The notes under the pieces are model-generated. The model was not told the origin of the DNA. It did no database searches and saw nothing but the letters and a program-made list of their open reading frames with translations. Below are positions 25,989-36,594 of a stretch of 64,000 nt of DNA, piece by piece. Made by a program: the position numbers and the translations under genes. Source of the stretch: Streptantibioticus ferralitis (GTDB taxonomy: Bacteria > Actinomycetota > Actinomycetes > Streptomycetales > Streptomycetaceae); the NCBI RefSeq assembly GCF_029223525.1, contig NZ_JARHTQ010000006.1:310001-374000 (forward strand). Direction: 5' to 3'. Position 1 is the stretch's first letter. Every line of letters starts with the position of its first letter.

Positions 25989-27221
25989 CTAGCGAAGGGA
26001 CAGTTGTCGCGTGAGCCGGTCGATGACGGACGCCGGGGTGGGCTGGGTCTCCATCTCCGCGCTGACCGCCCGTGCCGCCTCCGCGTACGCGGGCTCGCCG
26101 AGCAGGCGGTGAACCAGCTCTCGCACCGTGGTCAGGTCGATGTCGGCGAAAGGCAGCGAAAGACCGGCTTTGCGGTCGACCACCCGCTGCGCCACCAGGG
26201 GGTTGTCGGCGCCCTCGGGCAGGATCAACTGCGGAACGCCGTAGTGCAGCGCGGCCGCCGTGGTGCCAGAGCCACCGTGGTGCACGATCAGGGAGCAGGT
26301 GCCCAGGAAGGCCGACAGCGGAAGGTATCCGCCCAGTCGTACGTTCTCGGGCAACACCCCCAAAGCCGAGATTTCCGTCGAATGGTCCGCAAGGACCACC
26401 TCGGCATCCAGTTCGCCCAGCGCCTGCATAAGCAGCGAGAGCTTGCTGCCGTCGGACATCAGCGGGATGACGGTGCCGAGGGTCAGGCAGATCCTCGGCC
26501 GCTCCGGACGGCGCAGCACCCAGTCGGGCACGAGCGCACCCCCGTTGTACGGGATGTAGCGCATCGGCCACCAGGGAGCGCCGCCCGCGGGGTCGGGTGC
26601 GTCTGCCCTCAGGCCGCCGAGGCTCGGCGGACGCGGGTCGATCCTGGCGATCAGATCGGGCCGGCGGTCTCCGATACCCAGCCGCTCCCGCAGCCCGGCG
26701 ATGATCGGGGAGTCGTCGGGGATGACCCCGGTGCGGTGGTTCCGCGCGCCGCTCTCCCTGACGCCTTCGTCCCGCATCGACCACGAGATGCGGTTGCCGA
26801 CCTCAAGGGCGGGCACGCCCAGTGCGGCGGCGGCCAGCATTCCCGCGGCGTGGTCGGACGGGTACGCCACGAGGTCCGCGCCGAAGCTGCGGCCTGCCTC
26901 GACAGTGCCGTCGGTCATGGCGAGCGCGAAGAGGTCGAAGGGCCGCATCGCGCGAGCCAGCTCCCAGTATCCAGGCGGCAGTCCGTCTCCCGGTTCCTCG
27001 ATCCCTGGGGCCTGTCCCTTCGAGCCGAGCAGCAGGTCCGCGCCGACATCGCGGACCGGAAAGACATCCACCGTCGGGAGCCCCGACTCTGCGGCGGCCT
27101 TGGTCACATAGGCCGTGGTAGCGAGCAGGACCTCGTGCCCGGCTGCCCGAGCAGCCCAGGCCAACGGAATAACTGGCAGCAGCAAGCCGTATCCGGGGGC
27201 GGCAGGAAAAAGGATTCTCAT
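25989..27221 (-). CDS. GT-B (GT1-type) antibiotic glycosyltransferase
   Basis: A 410-residue deoxysugar glycosyltransferase, the third in the cluster. The N terminus is MRILFPAAPGYGLLLPVIPLA. The donor half carries ENVRLGGYLPLSAFLGTC, HHGGSGTTAAALHYGVPQ and the typical NPLVAQRV. The segment FVPNxxDSPIIxGLRERL-like (IPDDSPIIAGLRERLGI) is seen in enzymes that act on aromatic polyketides. The ATG at 27221 gives the standard family N terminus although no clear ribosome site precedes it; TTG/GTG codons just upstream are alternatives. It is upstream of and probably cotranscribed with the 2,3-dehydratase, and divergent from the FkbM gene at 27415. Confidence 0.87.
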   Translation of the reverse strand: MRILFPAAPGYGLLLPVIPLAWAARAAGHEVLLATTAYVTKAAAESGLPTVDVFPVRDVGADLLLGSKGQAPGIEEPGDGLPPGYWELARAMRPFDLFALAMTDGTVEAGRSFGADLVAYPSDHAAGMLAAAALGVPALEVGNRISWSMRDEGVRESGARNHRTGVIPDDSPIIAGLRERLGIGDRRPDLIARIDPRPPSLGGLRADAPDPAGGAPWWPMRYIPYNGGALVPDWVLRRPERPRICLTLGTVIPLMSDGSKLSLLMQALGELDAEVVLADHSTEISALGVLPENVRLGGYLPLSAFLGTCSLIVHHGGSGTTAAALHYGVPQLILPEGADNPLVAQRVVDRKAGLSLPFADIDLTTVRELVHRLLGEPAYAEAARAVSAEMETQPTPASVIDRLTRQLSLR

Positions 27222-27307
27222 GGCTCGGGATGCTGCCACAGAAAGACCCACGCGGTCTCCTGAAGATTTACCGGAGACCGCTCATTTCAGGAATACACAG
27301 CCATGAT

Positions 27308-27325
27308 TCAAGCGGGGCACGAGCG
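27308..27325 (+). promoter_or_regulatory. putative SARP operator of the second FkbM gene
   Basis: TCAAGCG at 27308 and ACGAGCG at 27319 start 11 bp apart, about 90 bp before the methyltransferase start. The second heptamer is the same degenerate form as at 2377. Confidence 0.35.
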
Positions 27326-27414
27326 GGGCTCCACTATTCACGTGGAAATATCGCTGCCGGGGCGGGCCGGTGGCCGGCCAACGCTCCGAACCCAGCGGAA
27401 GGAGTCCAGTGCTC

Positions 27415-28161
27415 ATGGGCCTGCACCTCATCGAAATGGAAGAGGGATTCTCCTGCTACGCCAGCGGGGAGTTCGAAGCCCGTTTCATCTACCAGGAGAT
27501 ATTCAAGGACAACAACTACGATCAGCCCGGGCTCCCCGAAGCGCCCTTCACCATCGACGTGGGGGCGAACATCGGGCTGTTCTCCCTGTACATGAAGCAG
27601 AAGTATCCGGCAGCCCGGATCATCGCCTTCGAACCCGCGCCGGAGAACTACCAGGCGCTGCGGCAGAATCTGGAGCTGCACCAGGTCGGCGATGTCACGG
27701 TGTACCCGTACGCCGTCGGCTCCGAGGCCCGTGAGGCCACCTTCACCTACTACCCGGCGATGCCCGGCAACTCAACCCTGCACCCGGAGGAGAAGGCCCT
27801 GCAGAAGCGCCTGATGGGCGAACGCCTGGGCGAGGAGGCGGCCACCGACCTGTTTCAGGCCACGACGATCACGGTCAAGGTGGACCGGCTGTCCCGCTTC
27901 CTGGCGGAGCAGCACCCGGGGGTCACCTCCATCGACCTGCTCAAGATCGACGTCGAGGGCGCGGAGCTGGAAGTGCTCCGCGGGATTGACGACGCGGACT
28001 GGGCGAAGGTGCAGAACGTCCTGCTGGAGGTGAACAACGCCGACGGCGCACTGGCCCAGGTCGAGGCTCTGTTGCGCGAGAAGGGCCTCACGGTCGCCAG
28101 CGAACCGGTCCCCCTGATGTGGGAGGAGTTGGAGCTCTACTACGTCACTGCCCACCGCTGA
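27415..28161 (+). CDS. FkbM-family SAM-dependent O-methyltransferase, copy 2
   Basis: A 248-residue paralogue of the methyltransferase at 10012-10758, identical in length. SAM motif I is TIDVGANIGLFSL, followed by IIAFEPAPENYQALRQNL and KIDVEGAELEVL. The shared GNSTLHPEE block marks both as one subfamily. Two copies suggest two methoxy groups, on two sugars or two positions. GGAAGGAG lies upstream of the ATG at 27415; a GTG at 27409 is also possible. A hairpin follows, and this is the last gene that clearly belongs to the polyketide cluster. Confidence 0.85.
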   Translation: MGLHLIEMEEGFSCYASGEFEARFIYQEIFKDNNYDQPGLPEAPFTIDVGANIGLFSLYMKQKYPAARIIAFEPAPENYQALRQNLELHQVGDVTVYPYAVGSEAREATFTYYPAMPGNSTLHPEEKALQKRLMGERLGEEAATDLFQATTITVKVDRLSRFLAEQHPGVTSIDLLKIDVEGAELEVLRGIDDADWAKVQNVLLEVNNADGALAQVEALLREKGLTVASEPVPLMWEELELYYVTAHR

Positions 28162-28172
28162 GACCACCACGC

Positions 28173-28206
28173 CACGGCCCTGGGCCCGCTCAGGGCCAGG
28201 GCCGTG
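28173..28206. terminator. hairpin terminator
   Basis: An 11-bp perfect stem (28173-28183 and 28196-28206) with further GC pairing inside, 12 bases after the FkbM stop. Confidence 0.75.
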
Positions 28207-28284
28207 CTGGACAGACGGTGAGCGATGCTGACCCGAACGACGACGACATCCCCGGCACACTGTCCGGACACCTCGTCGGCGACA

Positions 28285-28317
28285 GGCGCCTGACCGACGA
28301 AAGCCAGGCCAGGCGCC
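28285..28317. terminator. second hairpin terminator
   Basis: An 11-bp stem with one mismatch (28285-28295 and 28307-28317), followed on the plus strand by CCCTTTT. It lies just beyond the aldehyde dehydrogenase stop on the minus strand and can serve both sides. Confidence 0.65.
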
Positions 28318-28330
28318 CCTTTTCGGGCGC

Positions 28331-29854
<1,524 letters not shown>

Positions 29855-29899
29855 GCGACTTCCTCCTTGGGGCGCTCCGGGGCACGGCTCGGCGGCCCG

Positions 29900-29935
29900 G
29901 ACATTCCTGGATGGAGCGACATTCCTGGATGGACC
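29900..29935. repeat. two tandem 18-bp copies upstream of aldehyde dehydrogenase
   Basis: GACATTCCTGGATGGAGC at 29900-29917 is followed directly by a copy differing in one base at 29918-29935, 46-81 bp upstream of the aldehyde dehydrogenase start. The position suits an operator for its regulator, which is not in the window. Confidence 0.6.
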
Positions 29936-30162
29936 GCACGCTACCGCCGGGCCGCCGCCCCGGCCACGGTCAGGTGCGGATCACGCCATCGGAAGGGGCG
30001 CAAAGGCGGTGCCCCGGCCCCTGCCCGGCAGGCTGACGGAAGATCTGATGGCCGGTTTCCCGCGTACCTGACCGCTACGGGACCGCATGGGGACACAGGC
30101 CATCGAGGCGATCTCCGAGCCGCTACGCACCCGGCGGTCGAAGGGTCGGCGATAGCACGATC

Positions 30163-30735
30163 ATGCTGCTGCTGCTCGCGACGCCGACCATCGCGGGTTT
30201 CGCCGACGAGATCATGCCACCGCAGATCGGTCTCTTTCGTGATGGCACACTTCCACTACGTGGTCTTCGGCACGATGGCTTTCGCGGCGTTCGGCGGCTT
30301 CTACTTCTGGTGGCCGAAGTTCACCGGCAAGATGCTGGACTGAGCGCATCGGCACGATTCACTTCTGGACGCTGTTCGCCGGTTTCCACACCACGTTCCT
30401 GGTGATGCACCGGCTCGGGGTTCATGCATGCCCCGCCGGTACGCCGACTACCTGGCCGCCGACGGGTTCACCACGCTCAACACCATCTCCTCGAATGGCT
30501 CGTTCCCGCTGGGCGCCTCCACGCTGCCGTTCCGCTACAACGTCTGGAAGACGCACCGGTACGGAACGCTGGTCGGCGTCGATGGTCCCTGGGGCTGTGG
30601 CCGTTCGGTGGAATCTTCGACCCGCACCATCCGGAGGCGGTCAGCGGTGTGGAGGCGACCCTCCCGCTGACCGAGTCGATCGACGACTCGACCGCCCCAG
30701 TGATCAGGGCCGGTACGGCAGTTGCGGAACGGTGA
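30163..30735 (+). pseudogene. ctaD: cytochrome c oxidase subunit I (ctaD) remnant
   Basis: Fragments of the heme-copper oxidase large subunit occur in three frames. ATPTIAGFADEIMPPQIG (an N-terminal loop) is followed immediately by VMAHFHYVVFGTMAF and FYFWWPKFTGKMLD, which in an intact protein are several hundred residues further on, so a large internal deletion has occurred. The frame then shifts ([15 protein letters not shown]), shifts again ([31 protein letters not shown]) and again ([16 protein letters not shown], near the normal C terminus). At least three frameshifts plus a deletion rule out function. An intact ctaD must exist elsewhere in an aerobic actinomycete. Confidence 0.85.
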
Positions 30736-30779
30736 AGCAGTCGCGGCGCATATCCGCACCCTGCGAGGACCAGCCGCCA

Positions 30780-30960
30780 CGGCCGCCGCCCGCGGAGCAG
30801 CGCCGCCGGCTGCCGACCGGGATGCTGCGCCGGGTCGAATCGGGCCGCGCGCCGGCCGCCGGACCACAGGTGCTGCTGCTGGACGAACCGGGCGCGGGAC
30901 AGCGGCTACCGGCGAACCTGCTCCCCGTGACACGCATCGTCTACGAACTACACCGTGGAA
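30780..30960 (+). pseudogene. branched-chain amino-acid ABC ATPase (LivG-like) fragment
   Basis: In one frame the translation reads LPTGMLRRVESGRAPAAGP then QVLLLDEPGAG. This corresponds to the signature-helix and Walker B part of LivG-type ATPases (LPYG-QRR-E-ARAL, then LLLLDEPAAG). No Walker A and no further conserved sequence follow, so it is a remnant of about 60 codons. Confidence 0.6.
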
Positions 30961-31027
30961 CGGTGACCTTCGCGGGAGGGCCACGCTGCCTCCAGCGCTG
31001 TACAGACGGCGGATCTCCTTCGACTAC

Positions 31028-31092
31028 GGCCGGTCCGCACCCTGGGACCACTCGCCGCGACGGGCGAGCGACCACCATGGTGCGGACCGGCC
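31028..31092. terminator. long compound hairpin downstream of the Rpf-LysM gene
   Basis: Perfect 14-bp outer stem (31028-31041 and 31079-31092) enclosing a second 6-bp stem (31051-31056 and 31063-31068), located 34 bases beyond the stop of the minus-strand Rpf gene. Confidence 0.65.
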
Positions 31093-31125
31093 GGTCGTAC
31101 GAGACCCCGTGGCACCGCGAGCGGG

Positions 31126-32313
<1,188 letters not shown>

Positions 32314-33138
32314 GTGCCGCCCATGCTCGATGTCAGCGACGAGGTACGCGCCGAGATCGGCGATGAGGAGGCCGCCCGCCTGGCGTCAGGCGAGAACGCA
32401 CCCGGCCCGTACGACTGCACCTCCTGCCGCACCCCCGGCAACACCGCCCAGGAACGCACCAGCACGGTGCTGTTCGTCGGCGAGGAGACCGCGGTGCTCG
32501 CCTTCGCGCATGCCAGGTGCATTCCGTCGCAGGTCGTCCCGGTCTCCGAGGAGCAACTGCAGGTCGCCGTGCGCAGTATCACCGGCGACAGCTCCGCCGG
32601 TGAGCAGCCACCCGTCTCCCCCGGCGGCCAGCCTCCCACCGCCGCCGTCCAGCCGCCCACGCAGGAGCAGGCCGCCGTACTGGGCATCACCTGCGGCCTG
32701 GTGCTCTGCCAGGACAACCTGCACCCGGCACTGGTGGTCGAGCCCACCAGCCCGGTCGGCCGCCCGGGCAGCTCATCCCAGGACGAGTTCCTGCTCCTGC
32801 TCCAGGAGGCGGGGTTCCATCCGGTCACCAACCTGGAAATGCCGCCCCCCGAACTGAGCGGCTGGTCGGTACTGATGGCGATGGGCAAGCTGCACGCCGT
32901 CCTCCAGGGCAGCTCGAACAACGCGAACGCCTCCGCCTGGTGGCAGGCGCACCAGCCGCTGCCGGTCAGCGAGGGATGGCGCAGCGCGGCCAACCGCACC
33001 AACAAGGTGTTCGTCTACGCGGCACCGGCCGGGACCATCGGCCGCCAGCCGCGCGAGGACCTGCTGCGCGACGCACTGGACCGGGCGGCGATGGTCGGTC
33101 AGCTGGTCGGCGGCACGATGCCGCTCGCCGGCACCTGA
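32314..33138 (+). CDS. conserved protein of unknown function
   Basis: A 274-residue cytosolic protein. I do not recognise a named family, but the composition is that of a conserved Streptomyces protein. The N-terminal 100 residues contain CTSCRTPGN, a CxxC pair that could bind metal, and a region with VLAFAHARCIPSQV. A Pro/Gln-rich linker (about residues 95-120, PPVSPGGQPPTAAVQPP) joins it to a C-terminal domain with LVLCQDNLHPALVVEPTSPVGRPG and VFVYAAPAG. The GTG at 32314 is preferred, with GAGGAG 7 bases upstream. A strong hairpin follows. There is no transmembrane segment. Function unknown. Confidence 0.75.
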   Translation: MPPMLDVSDEVRAEIGDEEAARLASGENAPGPYDCTSCRTPGNTAQERTSTVLFVGEETAVLAFAHARCIPSQVVPVSEEQLQVAVRSITGDSSAGEQPPVSPGGQPPTAAVQPPTQEQAAVLGITCGLVLCQDNLHPALVVEPTSPVGRPGSSSQDEFLLLLQEAGFHPVTNLEMPPPELSGWSVLMAMGKLHAVLQGSSNNANASAWWQAHQPLPVSEGWRSAANRTNKVFVYAAPAGTIGRQPREDLLRDALDRAAMVGQLVGGTMPLAGT

Positions 33139-33148
33139 ACCAGCCGAT

Positions 33149-33199
33149 CACGACGAAGGCCGGAGCGCCCCCGAACGGGGTGCTCCGGCCTTCGTCGTG
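33149..33199. terminator. hairpin terminator
   Basis: A 23-bp stem with one G-U pair (33149-33171 and 33177-33199), 10 bases after the preceding stop. Confidence 0.88.
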
Positions 33200-33329
33200 C
33201 GACTTTTACCCAAGGAAGGGTCATTTCGCCCCGTATAGCCCGCATCTCGGACGTACGGGAATCGTTGGTACATACGTGCACACCTATGACACCTTCTCCC
33301 GGGTCCCGTATCAGAGCCAGATCCCGCCG

Positions 33330-33608
33330 ATGCGCTCCCCGCACGATTCCGTCACGAGTTCGGGCACACCGATCTACGACGCGCTGTACTCCGAGTACCG
33401 GCGTATGTTCCGCGCACTGCCGGGCGACCGCACCGGCGAGGAAGAGCTGCAGTTCGGCGACGGTCGCCCCTGGCCACAGCACGAGCAGCGGGCGGTCGCC
33501 CAGTCGTACGGCCTCTACCGCGGCCAGCTGCCCGCCGCCCTGCCGCCGGGGCAGTCCAATCCGGCCGGTGCCATCGCTCCGTACGACAACCGGATGCGCG
33601 GGCGCTGA
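33330..33608 (+). CDS. small conserved protein of unknown function
   Basis: A 92-residue hydrophilic protein from ATG 33330 (MRSPHDSV), or 110 residues from the in-frame GTG at 33276 (VHTYDTFSRVPY). Neither start has a good ribosome site, so a leaderless transcript is possible. It contains YDALYSEYRRMFRALPGDRTGEEEL and a Pro-rich tail and is rich in Arg and Tyr. Codon use has the expected high third-position GC, and coding continues cleanly to the stop, which supports a real gene. Its stop is 27 bp from the convergent der stop. No function can be given. Confidence 0.6.
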   Translation: MRSPHDSVTSSGTPIYDALYSEYRRMFRALPGDRTGEEELQFGDGRPWPQHEQRAVAQSYGLYRGQLPAALPPGQSNPAGAIAPYDNRMRGR

Positions 33609-33635
33609 ACGGCGCCAGCGCATCCCTGACAACGG

Positions 33636-35093
33636 CTACTTCTTGCGCCCGCGCTTCTCGCGCACCCGTACCGAGACCTGGACCGGTGTGCCCTCGAACC
33701 CGAACTCCTCACGCAACCGGCGCTCGATGAAGCGGCGGTAGCCCGCCTCCAGGAAGCCGGAGGCGAACAGTACGAACCGCGGCGGCCTGGTGCCGGCCTG
33801 CGTCCCGAACAGGATGCGGGGCTGCTTTCCGCCGCGGATCGGGTGCGGATGGGCGGCGACCAGCTCGCCGAGGAAGGCGTTCAGACGGCCGGTGGGGACC
33901 CGGGTCTCCCAGCCCGCGAGCGCGGTCTCGATCGCCGGGACCAGCTTCTCCATGTGGCGGCCGCTGGTCGCCGAAACGTTCACCCGCGGCGCCCACTGGA
34001 CCTGCACCAGATCCTGCTCGATCTCCCGCTCCAGGTAGTACCGGCGCTCCTCGTCGAGCAGGTCCCACTTGTTGTACGCGATCACACAGGCCCGGCCGGC
34101 GTCCACGGCCATCGAGATGATCCGGGTGTCCTGGACGGACAGCGTCTCGCTGGCGTCGATCAGGATGACCGCGACCTCGGCCTTCTCCAGGGCGGCGGCG
34201 GTGCGCAGCGACGCGTAGTAGTCGGCGCCCTCGGTGAGGTGCACCCGGCGGCGGATGCCCGCGGTGTCCACGAACTTCCAGGTCTTTCCGCCGAGTTGGA
34301 TCAGCTCGTCGACCGGGTCCCGGGTGGTGCCCGCGAGCTCGTTGACGACCACGCGCTCCTCGCCCGCCACCTTGTTCAGCAGGGACGACTTGCCGACGTT
34401 GGGCCGACCGATGAGCGCCACCCGGCGCGGCCCGCCGACGCCCTCGCCGAAGGTCTGCGCCGGTGCCTCCGGCAGCGCCTCCAGCACCGCGTCCAGCAGA
34501 TCGCCCGTGCCGCGGCCGTGCAGCGAGGAGACCGGGAAGGGCTCGCCGAGGCCGAGCGACCACAGCATGGCCGCGTCCGCCTCTCCCGAGGGGCCATCGA
34601 CCTTGTTGGCGCACAGCACGACGGGCTTGCCCGCCCGGCGCAGCAGCTTGACGACGGCCTCGTCGGTGTCCGTCGCGCCCACCGTGGAGTCGACGACGAA
34701 GACCACCGCGTCGGCGGCCTCGATGGCGAACTCGGCCTGTGCGGCGACCGAGGCGTCGATGCCGAGGACGTCCTGCTCCCAACCGCCGGTGTCGACGATC
34801 TTGAAGCGGCGGCCGTTCCAGTTCGCCTCGTAGGTGACCCGGTCCCGGGTGACGCCCGGGCGGTCCTCCACCACCGCTTCACGGCGGCCGATGATCCGGT
34901 TGACCAGCGTCGACTTGCCCACGTTGGGGCGGCCGACCACGGCGAGAACCGGCAGCGGCCCGTGCCCCGCCGAGGCGAGGTCGTCCGCCACCTCGTCGAG
35001 GTCGAATCCCTCCTCTGCCGCGAGCTCCATGAACTCGGCGTACTCGGCGTCGCCGAGCGCGCCGTGCTCGCCGTACTCGTGTGCAGTGTCCAT
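33636..35093 (-). CDS. der: ribosome biogenesis GTPase Der (EngA)
   Basis: A 485-residue essential GTPase needed for 50S subunit maturation. It has two tandem G domains: GRPNVGKST with DTGG and NKVD in the first (about residues 55-215), and GRPNVGKSS with DTAG and NKWD in the second (about 225-395). A KH-like C-terminal domain ends [11 protein letters not shown]. An acidic N-terminal extension of about 50 residues ([21 protein letters not shown]) is usual in actinobacteria. The ATG at 35093 has GAGGAA 6 bases upstream; a TTG at 35120 is the alternative. It is the last gene of a minus-strand run with plsC and cmk. Confidence 0.97.
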   Translation of the reverse strand: MDTAHEYGEHGALGDAEYAEFMELAAEEGFDLDEVADDLASAGHGPLPVLAVVGRPNVGKSTLVNRIIGRREAVVEDRPGVTRDRVTYEANWNGRRFKIVDTGGWEQDVLGIDASVAAQAEFAIEAADAVVFVVDSTVGATDTDEAVVKLLRRAGKPVVLCANKVDGPSGEADAAMLWSLGLGEPFPVSSLHGRGTGDLLDAVLEALPEAPAQTFGEGVGGPRRVALIGRPNVGKSSLLNKVAGEERVVVNELAGTTRDPVDELIQLGGKTWKFVDTAGIRRRVHLTEGADYYASLRTAAALEKAEVAVILIDASETLSVQDTRIISMAVDAGRACVIAYNKWDLLDEERRYYLEREIEQDLVQVQWAPRVNVSATSGRHMEKLVPAIETALAGWETRVPTGRLNAFLGELVAAHPHPIRGGKQPRILFGTQAGTRPPRFVLFASGFLEAGYRRFIERRLREEFGFEGTPVQVSVRVREKRGRKK

Positions 35094-35134
35094 GAAGTCT
35101 TCCTCGTCGTCCGTCAGCAAAAGTATGTGGTTCT

Positions 35135-35794
35135 TCAGCCGCGCCCGGTGGCGCGCCTGGCGTATTCCAGATGCGCGGTCAGCTGCTTCTGGATGCGGGC
35201 GGTGGCGGCGTCCAGCACGCTCCGGGTACGGCGCCCGCTGCCGTCGGTCGGATCGAACGGGTCGCCGAACACGACGTCGATCCGGCTGCGCAGTGGCGGC
35301 AGAGCCGGAATCAGCCGTCCGGCGCGGGCGCTGCCGAGCACCGCCACCGGCACCACCGGCGCCCCGGTGCGCACCGCGAAGTACGCCAGCCCGGACCGCA
35401 GTTCCGCGAAGTCACCGGCGCCACGCGTGCCTTCGGGGAAGATCCCGAGCACACCGCCGCGCTCCAGCACCCCGAGGGCTGCCGTGATCGCGCCCCGGTC
35501 GGCGCGACCGCGGTCCACCGGGAGCTGTCCGATGGCCCGCAGGAACGGGTCGAGCGGACCGATGAACGCCTCCTGCTTGACCAGGAAGTGCACCGGTCGC
35601 GGTGCGGTTCCGATCAGCATCGGGCCGTCGATGTTGTGGGCGTGGTTGCCCGCGAGGATGACCGGGCCGCTGGCGGGCACCCGCCAGGCGCCGAGCACCC
35701 GGGGCCGCCAGCCGCTGTTCATCAGGCCGATGCCGATCCGGCGGCCGACGGCCGCACCGTACGGACCGGGCGTCGTGCCGTGCGTGGGCGTCAC
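35135..35794 (-). CDS. 1-acyl-sn-glycerol-3-phosphate acyltransferase (PlsC family)
   Basis: A 219-residue phospholipid acyltransferase. The HxxxxD motif is [13 protein letters not shown], read as NHAHNID with His and Asp four apart, and the substrate motif is FPEGTRGAG. It would acylate lysophosphatidic acid at the membrane, although several PlsC-like proteins occur per Streptomyces genome. The GTG start at 35794 overlaps the cmk stop (GTGA), so it is translated with cmk. The next gene, der, starts 41 bp downstream. The order cmk, plsC, der is a typical actinobacterial arrangement. Confidence 0.88.
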   Translation of the reverse strand: MTPTHGTTPGPYGAAVGRRIGIGLMNSGWRPRVLGAWRVPASGPVILAGNHAHNIDGPMLIGTAPRPVHFLVKQEAFIGPLDPFLRAIGQLPVDRGRADRGAITAALGVLERGGVLGIFPEGTRGAGDFAELRSGLAYFAVRTGAPVVPVAVLGSARAGRLIPALPPLRSRIDVVFGDPFDPTDGSGRRTRSVLDAATARIQKQLTAHLEYARRATGRG

Positions 35795-36474
35795 CGAGCC
35801 GCTCGCTTCTCCTCGATCAGGGTGACGATGCACTCGATGACCTGGTCGAGGGTGAGCTCCGTGGTGTCGACCTCGATCGCGTCGTCCGCCTTGGCCAGCG
35901 GCGAGGTCTTGCGGCCGGAGTCGGCCGCGTCCCGCTTGGCCAGCGCGGCCTGGGTGGCGGCGAGGTCGGCCGCCGCCGGGCCCGTCAGCTCGCCGTTGCG
36001 GCGGGCCGCCCGCGCCTCGGCGGACGCGGTCAGGAAGATCTTCAACGTCGCGTCGGGCAGCACCGTGGTGCCGATGTCCCGGCCCTCGACGACGATGCCC
36101 ACCGAGGCCGAGGCGGCGGCCGAGCGCTGCAGCTCCACCAGGCGGCTGCGTACCTCGGGCACCGCGCTGACCGCGCTGACCGCCGCGGTGACCTCCTGGC
36201 TGCGGATCGGCCCCGCGGCGTCCGCGCCGTCGACGGTGATGGTCGGGGCGGACGGGTCGGTGCCGGAGACGATGGCCGGCTTGCCGGCGGCGGTGGCGAC
36301 CTCGGTCGCGTCGTTCACGTCTATGCCGTTGCTCAGCATCCACCAGGTCATCGCCCGGTACTGGGCGCCGGTGTCCAGGTAGCTCAGCCCCAGCTTGGCC
36401 GCGACCGCCTTCGACGTGCTCGACTTGCCCGTGCCGGAAGGGCCGTCGATGGCGACGATCACCGGATTTTCCAC
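35791..36474 (-). CDS. cmk: cytidylate kinase
   Basis: A 227-residue CMP/dCMP kinase. The P-loop is IDGPSGTGKSSTSKA near the N terminus, then LDTGAQYRA and the CMP-binding EGRDIGTTVLPDA, with the LID region SAEARAARR. It regenerates CDP for nucleotide synthesis. The GTG at 36474 is chosen because GAGGAAGG lies 10 bases upstream and the family begins just before the P-loop strand; the frame extends to 36546 without a site. It overlaps plsC. Confidence 0.95.
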   Translation of the reverse strand: MENPVIVAIDGPSGTGKSSTSKAVAAKLGLSYLDTGAQYRAMTWWMLSNGIDVNDATEVATAAGKPAIVSGTDPSAPTITVDGADAAGPIRSQEVTAAVSAVSAVPEVRSRLVELQRSAAASASVGIVVEGRDIGTTVLPDATLKIFLTASAEARAARRNGELTGPAAADLAATQAALAKRDAADSGRKTSPLAKADDAIEVDTTELTLDQVIECIVTLIEEKRAAR

Positions 36475-36594
36475 AGCTGGGGGACCTTCCTCGGGCACGG
36501 GCTGGAACGATGTGCGGTTCCCTGGTTCTCCAGGTAACCCACACAAGGTTACCGGCCGGGCCAGGGGTCCCGTCCCCGGAGCACGGAGGCAGGA

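Larger units (their letters stand above)
29855..31125. other. decayed region at the cluster boundary
   Basis: About 1.3 kb with no intact gene. Left to right it holds an 18-bp tandem repeat before the aldehyde dehydrogenase gene, a frameshifted cytochrome oxidase subunit I fossil (30163-30735), a fragment of an ABC ATPase (about 30780-30960) and a long hairpin (31028-31092). Open frames here are short and switch frame repeatedly. Confidence 0.8.
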
